NCBI RefSeq assembly: GCF_015207035.1
Contig: NZ_JADEXQ010000006.1
Location: 43,590-107,589 of the forward strand
Source of the DNA: Romeriopsis navalis LEGE 11480
Lineage (GTDB): Bacteria > Cyanobacteriota > Cyanobacteriia > Leptolyngbyales > Leptolyngbyaceae
Direction of reading: 5' to 3'
Length of the DNA: 64,000 bases
The translations under genes were made by a program, and so were the position numbers. Positions 54,920 through 63,707 of this stretch are shown piece after piece; the stretch's first letter is position 1, and every line of letters starts with the position of its first letter. A model generated the notes under the pieces. It was given only the letters and a program-made list of their open reading frames with translations. It had not been told where the DNA came from and ran no database searches.

Positions 54920-55513
54920 TTAATTGGATCGTTTTTCCAAGGGGCTCCGACCCTGCGCGGCGGAGTCCACGGTCTGTTCAATGCGTTTCAGTCTTGTGGT
55001 GGCTCGCTTGGCCGTCGCAATCCAGTAGAGGATATTTTTCTGATTGGTATTGCTAAAGTTATCGAAGTTTGTTTTGGCCGTACGATTACTTGAAAGAGCG
55101 ACTGCCAAATCCTCTGGCACAATCAGCGCTTCAATGTCATCAAGAAAGGTCCAAGAACCATCTTGTTTTGCCGCAGTAATTTTGGCTAACCCAGCATCGG
55201 TCATCAAACCGGCGGCGATTAGTTCTTCAATATACTGCTTATTGACCTTTGACCAGACGCTACCAGGTTTGCGCGGTGTGATAATTTGACGATAACGTTC
55301 AGCGTCGATTGACTGGGTTTTACTGTCAATCCAGCCAAAACAAAGGCATTCCTGGACAACTTCTTCGTAACGAATACTGGACTTACCGCTCTTGATTTTG
55401 TAGTAGACCAGCCAGACGCCTGGAGAAGTCGTATGGTTGTTGACCAACCACTGCCGCCAAGCTGCGCGATCGACCGCATAAACTTCCGTTAACTGATCGT
55501 CAAACTTTCCCAT
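54920..55513 (-). CDS. YdeI/OmpD-associated family protein
   Basis: A 197-residue protein. The pattern VWLVYYKIKSGKSSIRYEEVVQECLCFGWIDSK, then ITPRKPGSVWSKVNKQYIEELIAAGLM and a C-terminal YWIATAKRATTRLKRIEQTV, fits the YdeI/OmpD-associated family (sometimes called bacteriocin-protection proteins). The biochemical function is unclear. It is convergent with the receiver gene and starts four bases downstream of the alpha/beta hydrolase stop, so the two are probably one transcript. A decayed paralogue is at 47597-48163. Confidence 0.87.
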   Translation of the reverse strand: MGKFDDQLTEVYAVDRAAWRQWLVNNHTTSPGVWLVYYKIKSGKSSIRYEEVVQECLCFGWIDSKTQSIDAERYRQIITPRKPGSVWSKVNKQYIEELIAAGLMTDAGLAKITAAKQDGSWTFLDDIEALIVPEDLAVALSSNRTAKTNFDNFSNTNQKNILYWIATAKRATTRLKRIEQTVDSAAQGRSPLEKRSN

Positions 55514-55517
55514 AGTC

Positions 55518-56402
55518 TTAGATTGTGGCCATCCACGATCGAATCAAATCATTCACTGCCTTTGGGTCATCATCGTGGGGACAATGTCCGGCATTAATAT
55601 AGGCTTCCGTGGCAGTTGGATAAAACTGCATAAACTTCGCGCCCCGCTTGCGTGCATCCCCAATCCACGGGTCTTTCTCACCCCAAATAATCAGCAAGGG
55701 ATTTGTCAGTTTTTTCAGCAACGTATCCGCTGGTTCTCCCTTGGGCGATCGAAACAACCGGGCAAAGGTGCGCGCCGAACCCGGATCGCAGGAGGGCCGA
55801 TAAATATCTTCGATTAATTCATCGGTGACTTCGGCTTGATTCACATACACTTTTTGCAGTGTCTTGCGAATGTACTTCTTGTTCTGTACAGATTTAAAGA
55901 TTAGCCAACTGACCCAATCCTGGTTCAGTAAGAACTTCATCGTATTGCCCATGGTCTTCTGCATCGCCGTGGGTTCCGGCGGCGGCACATCACTAAAGCC
56001 ACCGACAGGATTAAGCAAAATGCCGCCCGCCGTCACTTCCGGAAACAGCGCATTTGTGGCTAGGGCGGAATACCCCCCGATCGAATTTCCCGCAATCACC
56101 GCCGGACGCTTGATTATTTGATTGATAAAGTCATTGAGCTGATTGCACCAGAGGTCAGCGCTATACTGAGTATCCGCCTTTGTCGATCGACCAAAGCCTA
56201 ATAAATCGATCGCCCACACTTCAAACTCGGTCTGCAATGCGGCAATATTCTTCTTCCAATGATCCGTCGATGCGCCAAACCCATGCACCAACAATAACGG
56301 TGGCTTATCCGGATTCTGCCCCGCTTGGACGTAATATATCTGGTAGTCTCGCCAAGACCAATACTGACCAGTAGATTGAGACGGTGCGGCAGTGGTGGTC
56401 AT
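55518..56402 (-). CDS. Alpha/beta hydrolase
   Basis: A 294-residue alpha/beta-fold hydrolase common in cyanobacteria and plastids. LLLVHGFGASTDHWKKN forms the oxyanion region, VIAGNSIGGYSALA the nucleophile elbow (Ser about 122), and INAGHCPHDDDP carries the catalytic His near residue 273. An acidic member is expected in IIWGEKDPW. No signal peptide. Likely substrate: an ester such as a pheophytin- or lipid-like ester, but this is not decided by sequence. It is followed at once by the YdeI-family gene. Confidence 0.88.
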   Translation of the reverse strand: MTTTAAPSQSTGQYWSWRDYQIYYVQAGQNPDKPPLLLVHGFGASTDHWKKNIAALQTEFEVWAIDLLGFGRSTKADTQYSADLWCNQLNDFINQIIKRPAVIAGNSIGGYSALATNALFPEVTAGGILLNPVGGFSDVPPPEPTAMQKTMGNTMKFLLNQDWVSWLIFKSVQNKKYIRKTLQKVYVNQAEVTDELIEDIYRPSCDPGSARTFARLFRSPKGEPADTLLKKLTNPLLIIWGEKDPWIGDARKRGAKFMQFYPTATEAYINAGHCPHDDDPKAVNDLIRSWMATI

Positions 56403-56630
56403 GATTACGAAATATTAAGCAACTTCTATATTCATTGTAGGAGTTTTGCCACCTTAGGGTAAGCGTCCCGACAAAAATACTTCCAAATGCAAACATCCTG
56501 CAACGGCTCGAAACATTGTCAGGAAAGGCTAAACAACATTTGTAAGCAGGTTTTATTTTTTATTAGTGCGTTAATAGGGCAGATGAAAATCTCCATAGGA
56601 TTAAATCAATGATTTTCTACTACATGCCCT

Positions 56631-57713
56631 ATGAACAAGCGGAAGCGGATTGCCATTCTAACTAGCGGTGGTGATTGTTCAGGACTGAACGCGGCAATTC
56701 GTGCTGCCACCCTGCGTGCCATCAATCACTATGGCTGGGAAGTGCTGGGTGTACAGCGAGCCACTCAGGGCTTGATGAATCACCCGCCGGACGTGGTTGA
56801 ACTGACCGTTGAAAAAGTGAATTCCATTCTGACGATGGGCGGTACCTTCCTGGGCACCGCCAACCAGGGCAATCCCTTTGCCTTTAAGTTGCCCGATGGT
56901 TCGATCGAAAACCGATCGGCCGCGATCGGTGAAGCCTACCGCACCCTGGGACTCGATGCGCTGATCGGAATCGGCGGCGACGGCAGTATTTCGATCTTAG
57001 AAAAACTGGCTGAGGAGCATGGGATTAACCTCGTCACGATTCCCAAGACCATTGACAATGACGTGGACGTGACGGAATGGGCCGTCGGTTTCCACACAGC
57101 GGTCAATATTGCCACGGAAGCCCTCGATCGCTTGCACTTTACCGCCGCCAGTCATTCCCGGGTAATGATTCTCGAAGTTATGGGCCGGGATGCGGGCCAC
57201 ATTGCCATTAGTGCGGGCATTGCCGGTGGGGCTGATGTGATCTTGATTCCGGAGATTCCCTACTCAATGGATCACATTTGCGAGAAGATTGCCCAACAGC
57301 AGCGCCAAGGCAAAAACTACTGCCTGATCATCGTCTCGGAGGCGGTGAAGACCGAGGAAGGTGAACCAATCACCTGTTCCAATGCTTCCGAGAAAGCCCG
57401 CTATGGTGGCATTGGCAATTATTTGGCTGATCGCATCGCCGAATGCAACGGAGCCGAGACAAGGGTGATGGTCTTGGGGCACTTGCAGCGGGGAGGAATT
57501 CCTTCGCCGATGGATCGCCTGATTGCCTCGGCCTTTGGCGTTGCGGCGGTGGATTTGATTGCTCAGGAGAAGTTCAACCGTATGGTGGCTTGGCAAAACC
57601 GGCAGGTGATTGACATCCCGATTTTAGATGCAATTCGCCAGTATCGGCCCGTCGATCGTGAGGGCACCGTGGCCAAAACTGCTAGAGGACTGGGCATTTA
57701 CCTCGGAGATTGA
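56631..57713 (+). CDS. pfkA: 6-phosphofructokinase
   Basis: A 360-residue PfkA-type enzyme with TSGGDCSGLNAAIRA near the start, IGIGGDGS (about residue 107), PKTIDNDVDVT (about 132), EVMGRDAGHIA and LGHLQRGG. It phosphorylates fructose 6-phosphate to the bisphosphate in glycolysis. GGDGS has the Gly associated with nucleotide use, while PKTIDND has the Lys found in PPi-dependent and some mixed enzymes. Phosphoryl-donor choice is therefore ambiguous. The gene precedes the rhomboid gene by 39 bp containing an inverted repeat. A 230-bp upstream region should hold its promoter. Confidence 0.95.
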   Translation: MNKRKRIAILTSGGDCSGLNAAIRAATLRAINHYGWEVLGVQRATQGLMNHPPDVVELTVEKVNSILTMGGTFLGTANQGNPFAFKLPDGSIENRSAAIGEAYRTLGLDALIGIGGDGSISILEKLAEEHGINLVTIPKTIDNDVDVTEWAVGFHTAVNIATEALDRLHFTAASHSRVMILEVMGRDAGHIAISAGIAGGADVILIPEIPYSMDHICEKIAQQQRQGKNYCLIIVSEAVKTEEGEPITCSNASEKARYGGIGNYLADRIAECNGAETRVMVLGHLQRGGIPSPMDRLIASAFGVAAVDLIAQEKFNRMVAWQNRQVIDIPILDAIRQYRPVDREGTVAKTARGLGIYLGD

Positions 57714-57720
57714 GTACGCT

Positions 57721-57749
57721 AGGAGGATATTATTCCAAGATCTCCTCCT
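57721..57749 (+). promoter_or_regulatory. Inverted repeat between pfkA and rhomboid gene
   Basis: AGGAGGA (57721-57727) and TCCTCCT (57743-57749) are perfectly complementary with a 15-nt centre, ending three bases before the rhomboid ATG. The first arm is a Shine-Dalgarno-like sequence, so pairing could hide it and tune rhomboid translation. There is no U-tract, so it is not a typical terminator. Confidence 0.4.
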
Positions 57750-57752
57750 GCC

Positions 57753-58343
57753 ATGACTAATTCTGCAAGCGAGTCCCAAGCCCTGAAACGGATCTTTACC
57801 ACCCAAGCAGTTATCTTGGGTGGTTTAGTTGCGGTGATGTGGGGACTGGAAATTCTCGATATTGGCATGGGTGGACGGCTCGATTACCTCGGCATCTGGC
57901 CGCGCCAAAGCCGGGGGCTGACGGGTATCTTAGTCGCACCCCTCCTGCACGGTGGCTTTCGTCACTTGATCAGTAATACCTTTCCGTTCCTAGTCTTAGG
58001 CTGGCTGATTATGGCCGCTGATTTGGGCGAGTGGGTGGTGGTATCAGCCGTGGCGGGCCTTGTGAGTGGTCTGGGCACCTGGATTTTTGGCTCAAATGGC
58101 GTGCATATTGGCGCGAGTGGCGTAATTTTTGGCTACTTCGGCTTTCTGCTAGCTCGTGCTTTCTTCGAGCGCACCATGGGTTCATTCCTGGTGGCGTTTA
58201 TTGTGCTGGCCATGTTTGGCGGTATGATCTGGGGGATTTTGCCGATTCGAGTGGGGATCTCCTGGGAAGGCCATTTGTTTGGTCTAGTCGGCGGGATTGC
58301 TGCGGCTTGGTTAATCGGCTGGATCAAAAAGAAGACGAACTAG
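57753..58343 (+). CDS. Rhomboid-family intramembrane serine protease
   Basis: A 196-residue membrane protein with about six helices. The catalytic Ser lies in HIGASGVIFGYFG (about residue 118) and the His in WEGHLFGLVGG (about 175). HGGFRHLISNTFPF (about 70) is the N/H-containing loop typical of rhomboids. It cleaves membrane-anchored substrates within the bilayer; targets are unknown. Its ATG has no free Shine-Dalgarno sequence, since the only such sequence is inside the upstream inverted repeat. The SurE gene starts eight bases after its stop. Confidence 0.92.
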   Translation: MTNSASESQALKRIFTTQAVILGGLVAVMWGLEILDIGMGGRLDYLGIWPRQSRGLTGILVAPLLHGGFRHLISNTFPFLVLGWLIMAADLGEWVVVSAVAGLVSGLGTWIFGSNGVHIGASGVIFGYFGFLLARAFFERTMGSFLVAFIVLAMFGGMIWGILPIRVGISWEGHLFGLVGGIAAAWLIGWIKKKTN

Positions 58344-58350
58344 GGCAGCG

Positions 58351-59061
58351 ATGATTATTCTGACGAATGACGATGGAATTGGTGCGCCAGGGATTGTCGC
58401 ATTAGAAGCGGCGATCGGACAAGCACTCGCAACCCAGTCCGACATTGCCGCGAATGACGTAGCGATCGTTGCGCCTGCCGAGCAGCAGTCGGGGTGTGGG
58501 CATCAGGTCACAACCTTTGCACCGATTGGTCTAGAACAGTCGCAGGAATACGCCTGGGCGGTCTCAGGGACTCCAGCCGACTGTACGCGAGTCGCGCTAT
58601 GGCACCTCTATCCCGAGCAAGTCCAGTGGGTTCTGTCTGGTATCAATGCCGGGGGCAATATGGGGAGTGATGTTTATATTTCGGGGACGGTGGCGGCTGT
58701 GCGCGAAGCGGCATTGCACCGAATTCCGGCGATCGCGTTTTCCCATTACCGCCAGGATAAGCAGGCTTTTAACTGGGACAAAGCGAGTGAGTGGACCACG
58801 CAGCTCTTGCTCGACCTGATGGCACGGCCCTACGAGCCAGGTACTTACTGGAATATTAATTTGCCACATCTGGCTCCCGATGCACCGAATCCCGAGATTG
58901 TCTTTTGTCAGCCTTGTACGCAGCCGTTGCCCGTGGGGTTTCAGGTTGACGGCTCGCAACTCACCTATGCGGCGAAATATGGCGATCGCTGTCGGGATGG
59001 CGGGTCCGATGTTGAAACATGTTTGGGGGGAAAGATTGCCGTAACGCAGTTGCGGGTTTGA
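58351..59061 (+). CDS. surE: 5'/3'-nucleotidase SurE
   Basis: A 236-residue SurE phosphatase. ILTNDDGIGAPGI at the N-terminus has the metal-binding Asp pair. VAPAEQQSGCGH, VSGTPADCTRVAL and SGINAGGNMGSDVYISGTVAAVREA follow, all signatures of the family. It removes phosphate from nucleoside monophosphates and acts in nucleotide and stress metabolism. The length is slightly short of 250 but complete. It is closely spaced with the rhomboid gene, suggesting one transcript with pfkA and rhomboid. Confidence 0.94.
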   Translation: MIILTNDDGIGAPGIVALEAAIGQALATQSDIAANDVAIVAPAEQQSGCGHQVTTFAPIGLEQSQEYAWAVSGTPADCTRVALWHLYPEQVQWVLSGINAGGNMGSDVYISGTVAAVREAALHRIPAIAFSHYRQDKQAFNWDKASEWTTQLLLDLMARPYEPGTYWNINLPHLAPDAPNPEIVFCQPCTQPLPVGFQVDGSQLTYAAKYGDRCRDGGSDVETCLGGKIAVTQLRV

Positions 59062-59097
59062 TCGCTGTAATCGCCATCCGGCTGTTAGGTGAAGGAT

Positions 59098-59412
59098 TCA
59101 CGTTGATTGATCTAATCCGCGAATCCGAAATAGGAGGAAGGAATTGGCTTGCTGTTGGCGGAAGTTATTGCCGCTGATAATCAGCAGACTTTGTGAATCA
59201 TCTGCTAGTTTCGGGCCGAAAATTACCGCCTCCGAGTTGTCGAGCGGTATGCCTAGGTCTTTGAGTTTGAGCTGCAGGTGTTTGCGGACCGGAGGGATTT
59301 CCGTCTCGGTAATCATTGGTTGTGCGGAAAGTTTTGTTGCGCCATCCAGTGTTAGCTGAAATAGCTTTAAGGTAAATCCATTGTGCCCATAGGAATGCTC
59401 GAGGCTGAGCAT
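59098..59412 (-). pseudogene. C-terminal fragment of an esterase-like/phytase-like protein
   Basis: A 104-residue frame (MLSLEHSYGHNGFTLKLFQL, then PLDNSEAVIFGPKLADDSQSLLIISGNNF and FLLFRI at the end). It matches only the last part of the esterase-like activity of phytase family, as judged by the SLL-S-x-NNF and FLLF ending. Full-length members have over 300 residues and a signal peptide. The fragment lies in the same frame as the PhoX-like gene and follows its TAG stop after only five codons. It may be a truncated remnant or a short translated protein; I favour remnant. Confidence 0.6.
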
Positions 59413-59427
59413 TCGCTGCTTCCAGAT

Positions 59428-61566
59428 CTATGCTTCTGTGAGCATTTTGTTATTGTCTTTAACGATCGCGACGACGCTAGGCTTTGGTGGTTGATTGACT
59501 TGATTGCTTGGGAAGTTCGAACCCAGCGGTAATTGACGTTGTTGTTTAAACTGTTTTCCATCCGGTGTTGATATTGTAAACTCGGCTGTTGTTATTGCCA
59601 TGTTCTTGCGTGTACCGTGTTTTTCGCCGGGATGTTGCACAGATAGAAAAAGTGTTTTTTGATCTTGGCTCATAAATGGGCCAGTCACTTCACATTCCAT
59701 GGGGCCTAAGGCGAATAAATGCGCCTTGCCTTGCCCTGGCCCCTGGCTCGGAATCATCCAGACGCCATCATTGCCAAAGAACCGATGGGAAGAACCCATA
59801 TCTGTCACGACCCAAATATTACTGTCACGATCGACCAGTAGATTATCAGGATTGCTAAATCCGGCACCGCCCTTAGCTGGATCCCCACCCAAAGCCAGCA
59901 TTTCCCATTTAAATGTCATCGCATCCGGTGCATTCTCAGCTTCCGTCAAGTGCATGATAAAGCCATAGAAGTACGGGACTTCACCCTTGGGACCTTGGAA
60001 AATTTGTTGATTTGGCCCGTCCCCATTTTTACTCGCTGTGCCAGCGGTAAAGGCGATATAGAGTGACCCATCCGGTGCCACTTCGGTATCTTCTGGCCGC
60101 GCCGTACAGGTTCCACCGCAGGCATTTGCCGCATAGTGGGCATCGATCAAAATGGCGCCTTGTTTTTCGTCGGCATTGCCAACATAGAGATCGCCTAGTG
60201 TTTTATATTTTTGGGCAAACGCCTTGGCTTGAGCATCGCTGTCAATTACAACTGAACCGCCGTTGGGGCGATTCGGCAGCATAACTTTACCCCCAATATT
60301 CTGACTCGGTAGTACGGGCGCGACGGGCGTATCCGGCTGCAGCGGAATCCATTTGCCTGTGCCATCGGGATTAAACTGCGCGACATATAACATGCCATCG
60401 GTAAGTAGCTGGGAATTGGCTTTGTCTTGGGGATTTTTTACCTTGCCTTGGCTGACAAACTTATAGACATGGCCACCCTTACGATCGCAGCCCGAATAAA
60501 AGGCGATCGGCTGACCGGCACTCACGCGCACACCAACTGCTTCATGGCGATAACGTCCCAGCCAAGTATGCTTTGTGCCGTAGTCTTGGGGGTTGGCGGG
60601 GTCCACTTCCATAATCCACCCGTACTTATTGCCGGCTAGGCCGAAGACGTTGCCTTGACCACTAATCCGGTATGGGCGAATACTGGCCGGTCTTGTCTTG
60701 GGTGCAAATGCCGTACCATCGGCATAAACCGGCTCCGGTACTTGACTTTGAAAGTTCTCTTCAGCAGTGAGTACCGTCCCCCAAGGTGTTGTGCCGCCAG
60801 CGCAATTACCAAAGGTGCCAATGATTTTGTCGCCCAGTTTGTCGATGTAACCCTGGCCCGATTTTTTTCGAAATATATGGCGGGCCGGGCCACTACATTT
60901 TGCATAACGCCCATCTTTCAGGCCAGAAACGCCGGTAATACGGCGATCAGCGGTGGAATTTGTCCGTTCCCATTGGCCATTAGCATTGCGTTGGATGCTG
61001 ATAATGCCTAGCCCCTGGTCAATTAGCGCCGCCTCACAAATTGTGGCGATTTGCTGTTTGAGGGGGATATCCGGCGGCAGCGCAAATGCATCAACTGCTT
61101 GCTGACCAACTTGCTGCAAAATTTCTTCTAATGGCAGCTTTGAGCCAATTATTTGTTCGTAGGTTTGAAGCCATACCCCGGTGCTGACGTATTCAAAGTT
61201 GATCGATAGAAAGCCTTTATTCGGGCTGGTTTCGACGAAGGATAGATAATCATTGTTATAGCCAAATCGGGAGTCACCGATTTTATCGCCCCAACTGCCG
61301 ATGATTTGGTACGAATAACCTTCTGGCACCAGCAGATCATCCGGGGCAACATATTGCGCCAGTTGTTTTACCTGTTGTGCGATTTCGACTGCGCTGGTTT
61401 CTAAGGGGAGTGGTCCTTGAACTGGGTTAAAGCCCACGCCGGATTTTGTGGTCGTTGCGGTGGCGATTTGCCCGCTGTGGGATCGTAAAGTACGACAGGC
61501 GGGTAGCGCAGCGGTACTGCAGGCTGCACCCATAAACATCAAAAACTCGCGCCGTTTCAGACTCAT
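59428..61566 (-). CDS. PhoX-family (DUF839) phosphatase, Tat/lipoprotein export signal
   Basis: A 712-residue protein. The start MSLKRREFLMFMGAACSTAALPAC has a twin Arg, a hydrophobic core and a lipobox, so Tat-dependent export and lipid anchoring are likely. The body carries DUF839 features: WGDKIGDSRFGYNNDYLSF, NFEYVSTGVW, NCAGGTTPWGTVLTAEENF, GRYRHEAVGVRVSAGQP and the C-terminal NPDNLLVDRDSNIWVVTD. PhoX phosphatases are Ca/Fe enzymes that release phosphate from organic esters outside the cell. The ending NQVNQPPKPSVVAI is the usual PhoX C-terminus, so the protein is complete. A phytase-like fragment follows directly. Confidence 0.9.
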   Translation of the reverse strand: MSLKRREFLMFMGAACSTAALPACRTLRSHSGQIATATTTKSGVGFNPVQGPLPLETSAVEIAQQVKQLAQYVAPDDLLVPEGYSYQIIGSWGDKIGDSRFGYNNDYLSFVETSPNKGFLSINFEYVSTGVWLQTYEQIIGSKLPLEEILQQVGQQAVDAFALPPDIPLKQQIATICEAALIDQGLGIISIQRNANGQWERTNSTADRRITGVSGLKDGRYAKCSGPARHIFRKKSGQGYIDKLGDKIIGTFGNCAGGTTPWGTVLTAEENFQSQVPEPVYADGTAFAPKTRPASIRPYRISGQGNVFGLAGNKYGWIMEVDPANPQDYGTKHTWLGRYRHEAVGVRVSAGQPIAFYSGCDRKGGHVYKFVSQGKVKNPQDKANSQLLTDGMLYVAQFNPDGTGKWIPLQPDTPVAPVLPSQNIGGKVMLPNRPNGGSVVIDSDAQAKAFAQKYKTLGDLYVGNADEKQGAILIDAHYAANACGGTCTARPEDTEVAPDGSLYIAFTAGTASKNGDGPNQQIFQGPKGEVPYFYGFIMHLTEAENAPDAMTFKWEMLALGGDPAKGGAGFSNPDNLLVDRDSNIWVVTDMGSSHRFFGNDGVWMIPSQGPGQGKAHLFALGPMECEVTGPFMSQDQKTLFLSVQHPGEKHGTRKNMAITTAEFTISTPDGKQFKQQRQLPLGSNFPSNQVNQPPKPSVVAIVKDNNKMLTEA

Positions 61567-61776
61567 AGATTGTTGCCGGTTTACTGCTTTAAAGACGAGT
61601 GGACAGTCAAGTCTATATTTGAGAGATAGAGAAATTTCAAAACTACGACTTTGCTGGCGGTTCGAAAAATCTCTATGCCCAACTTCACACCTGACGTTGC
61701 ATTGGTGTGGAACTTGCCAGGGAAAGTTTAAGGATAACTGCCTCAGGTAATCATTGCGTTAAGACTAATTTGAATG

Positions 61777-62775
61777 TTATTGCATTGATGGAATTCTCGC
61801 TTGAATTTCCGGACTTAAGTAAGGCTGTAGCTTTTGTGCAAAGCCAAACTGGTGAATGCTTTCCGGCAGGTCGTTCATAGCTTCTTCGATCGCTAAAAAC
61901 ACGCTATCCGCCACATTGTAGATAGCGTTTTGATGATACTTTTGAGTTAGAACCGTCATGAGTTCGATTGCGTAGTCCGGCAGATTAAATAAATCAGCGA
62001 TACAGGCGACTTTTAGTAAGCTTTCCGCTGTTTGAGTCCACTCTGGAGCATGCGTTTGGAGCGGATCACGGAGATAGAGTGCATCAGCCCACAGGAGCTG
62101 ACCCGGCTGGTTCTCTGCAAATATTTCGGCACGAGGTTTGCGCTGTGGTTCGAGAAAACTGAATAAGGTAAACCCCTTATGGCGCAGATATTGATCGATG
62201 TCGGCAAATAGTGCCTGTTGGTGATAGAGCGGGGAAAATTCGCTCTCAACTTGAATTGCAAATACACTGCGATCGAGCAGATCACTAGCGCCTTTGAGCA
62301 CATCGAGATTTGCACCTTGGACGTCAATTTGCAAGAAGTCGATGCTTTCGATCTCCTCATCCATGCAGACGGCGTCTAATGTTGTTGTTTCAAGCGTGAC
62401 TTGGTCTTTAACCTGGAAGAAATGTCCAAAATTAATGAATCGATTCAAGAATTCTTGCTTGGGTTCATAGAGCGAAATGCAGCCGGGATACTCTGTGATG
62501 TGCAGGGTTGCTGGTCCCGATTGATGACTGAGAGCATAGGGTAAATGAGCCTCGACCCAACTTGCGGCTTTGTGCTCAAAGTCTGAGTTTGCTGCTTCAC
62601 AGGCTTCAGGATCGGCATCAAAGCCAAGAATCATCAGATTTGGGGCAAAGATTTTCCAACCGGCATCGGCATAGTCATCAACCTCGCGGATTTTGCGGGA
62701 GCCAATATTACACACGGTCATATAAACGTTATCGAGTGTGCCGTCGGCTTTTAGCTGGGAGAGAAAAAGAGGCAT
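61777..62775 (-). CDS. FkbM-family SAM-dependent methyltransferase
   Basis: A 332-residue protein. ILGFDADPEACEAANSDF near residue 50 is the SAM-binding acidic loop. The FkbM signature IESIDFLQIDVQGANLDVLKGASDLL lies around residues 143-168. The C-terminal 100 residues are helical and resemble a TPR-like tail. FkbM enzymes O-methylate sugars or natural products. A sugar target would suit a cyanobacterial envelope, but no partner genes adjoin. It stands alone on the minus strand, with about 210 bp of apparently empty sequence before the PhoX gene. Confidence 0.85.
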   Translation of the reverse strand: MPLFLSQLKADGTLDNVYMTVCNIGSRKIREVDDYADAGWKIFAPNLMILGFDADPEACEAANSDFEHKAASWVEAHLPYALSHQSGPATLHITEYPGCISLYEPKQEFLNRFINFGHFFQVKDQVTLETTTLDAVCMDEEIESIDFLQIDVQGANLDVLKGASDLLDRSVFAIQVESEFSPLYHQQALFADIDQYLRHKGFTLFSFLEPQRKPRAEIFAENQPGQLLWADALYLRDPLQTHAPEWTQTAESLLKVACIADLFNLPDYAIELMTVLTQKYHQNAIYNVADSVFLAIEEAMNDLPESIHQFGFAQKLQPYLSPEIQARIPSMQ

Positions 62776-62899
62776 GAGAAATTCTAATTGCTGGTAGCAG
62801 TGAAATTAGCCGGGAATGGCACTTTAGCGTAAATTCATTATAGGTAGGCGCAATCAATAGCGACACAATTCTGTGTGATTACGATGAGGTGGTTTTGAG

Positions 62900-63184
62900 A
62901 TGGATCAGCTAGCAACTTTTATTCAAACGGTCTTCGATAATCCACCTGTTGCTTATAACCCCGTGAATCAAACCCTTAAGGGTTGGGCACTCTACTGTCT
63001 GCGCGATCGCGGACTCAAAGTCGATACAGTGGTGAATAATGCCGATTTTGAAGTGCAATCAAAGGTTGGCTCAATGCGGTTTAAGGTGGCCAAGTCGGGT
63101 GACGCGTTGGACCCGGATGTGGCTTGGATTGTGCTTGATGCAAATGGTCAGCAGGCAAAAATAGTGCCAGCTGCATCAAAATAG
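62900..63184 (+). CDS. Small conserved-looking hypothetical protein
   Basis: A 94-residue soluble protein beginning MDQLATFIQTVFDNPPVAYN. There are no membrane segments. Beta-rich later half (FEVQSKVGSMRFKVAKSG, AWIVLDANGQQAKIVPAA). No domain is recognised. GAG lies close before the ATG, and the gene has its own 120-bp upstream region. The function is unknown. Confidence 0.6.
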   Translation: MDQLATFIQTVFDNPPVAYNPVNQTLKGWALYCLRDRGLKVDTVVNNADFEVQSKVGSMRFKVAKSGDALDPDVAWIVLDANGQQAKIVPAASK

Positions 63185-63326
63185 TACCGCTTAACACTAA
63201 ATGTGATGAGTGACGTAACAACTTCCTAAATCTTGGGATTGTGGGCTGACAATGACTTGTCGCCTATGCGACAATTTTGGTAGGTGAGGAGTTTCATAAA
63301 TTGCGCCGTAACTTTTCGAGTGCCTT

Positions 63327-63707
63327 ATGGAATTCAATCAATCAACTTTTGTCCAACCACATCGTTTAACGCCGCTATCGAAAAATTGGGCTCATCAAAT
63401 TGGGTTGGCTATGATTTTGCTGCCGGTCGTTTTGATTGCCAAACCGGCGATCGCTAACCCCTCTACCAGTTCACTGGTCGGTATGGCGGCGCAAACTGCT
63501 GCAGAAAAGCCAATTGCTACGGATGAGTCGGTCCAAAAAATTGCCCTAAATCAGCCAGCTGCAACGGATGAGTCGTTGACTCGGCGGGCAACGTCGCATT
63601 TTCGCTTATTAGGCTATGGTCTGTTTCTATTGCACATTGGATTGATTCCCCTAAAGCTATCCAAGGGACATTTGATGCAGGTCGAGGATGTGCGATCGCC
63701 GCGTTAG
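63327..63707 (+). CDS. Hypothetical membrane protein
   Basis: A 126-residue protein with two hydrophobic helices, about residues 25-42 (IGLAMILLPVVLIAKPAIA, signal-peptide-like) and 93-110 (LLGYGLFLLHIGLIPL), joined by an Ala/Thr-rich linker with a duplicated PxATDES motif. The topology fits a periplasmic loop between two anchors or a cleaved N-terminus. No family is recognised. Confidence 0.55.
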   Translation: MEFNQSTFVQPHRLTPLSKNWAHQIGLAMILLPVVLIAKPAIANPSTSSLVGMAAQTAAEKPIATDESVQKIALNQPAATDESLTRRATSHFRLLGYGLFLLHIGLIPLKLSKGHLMQVEDVRSPR

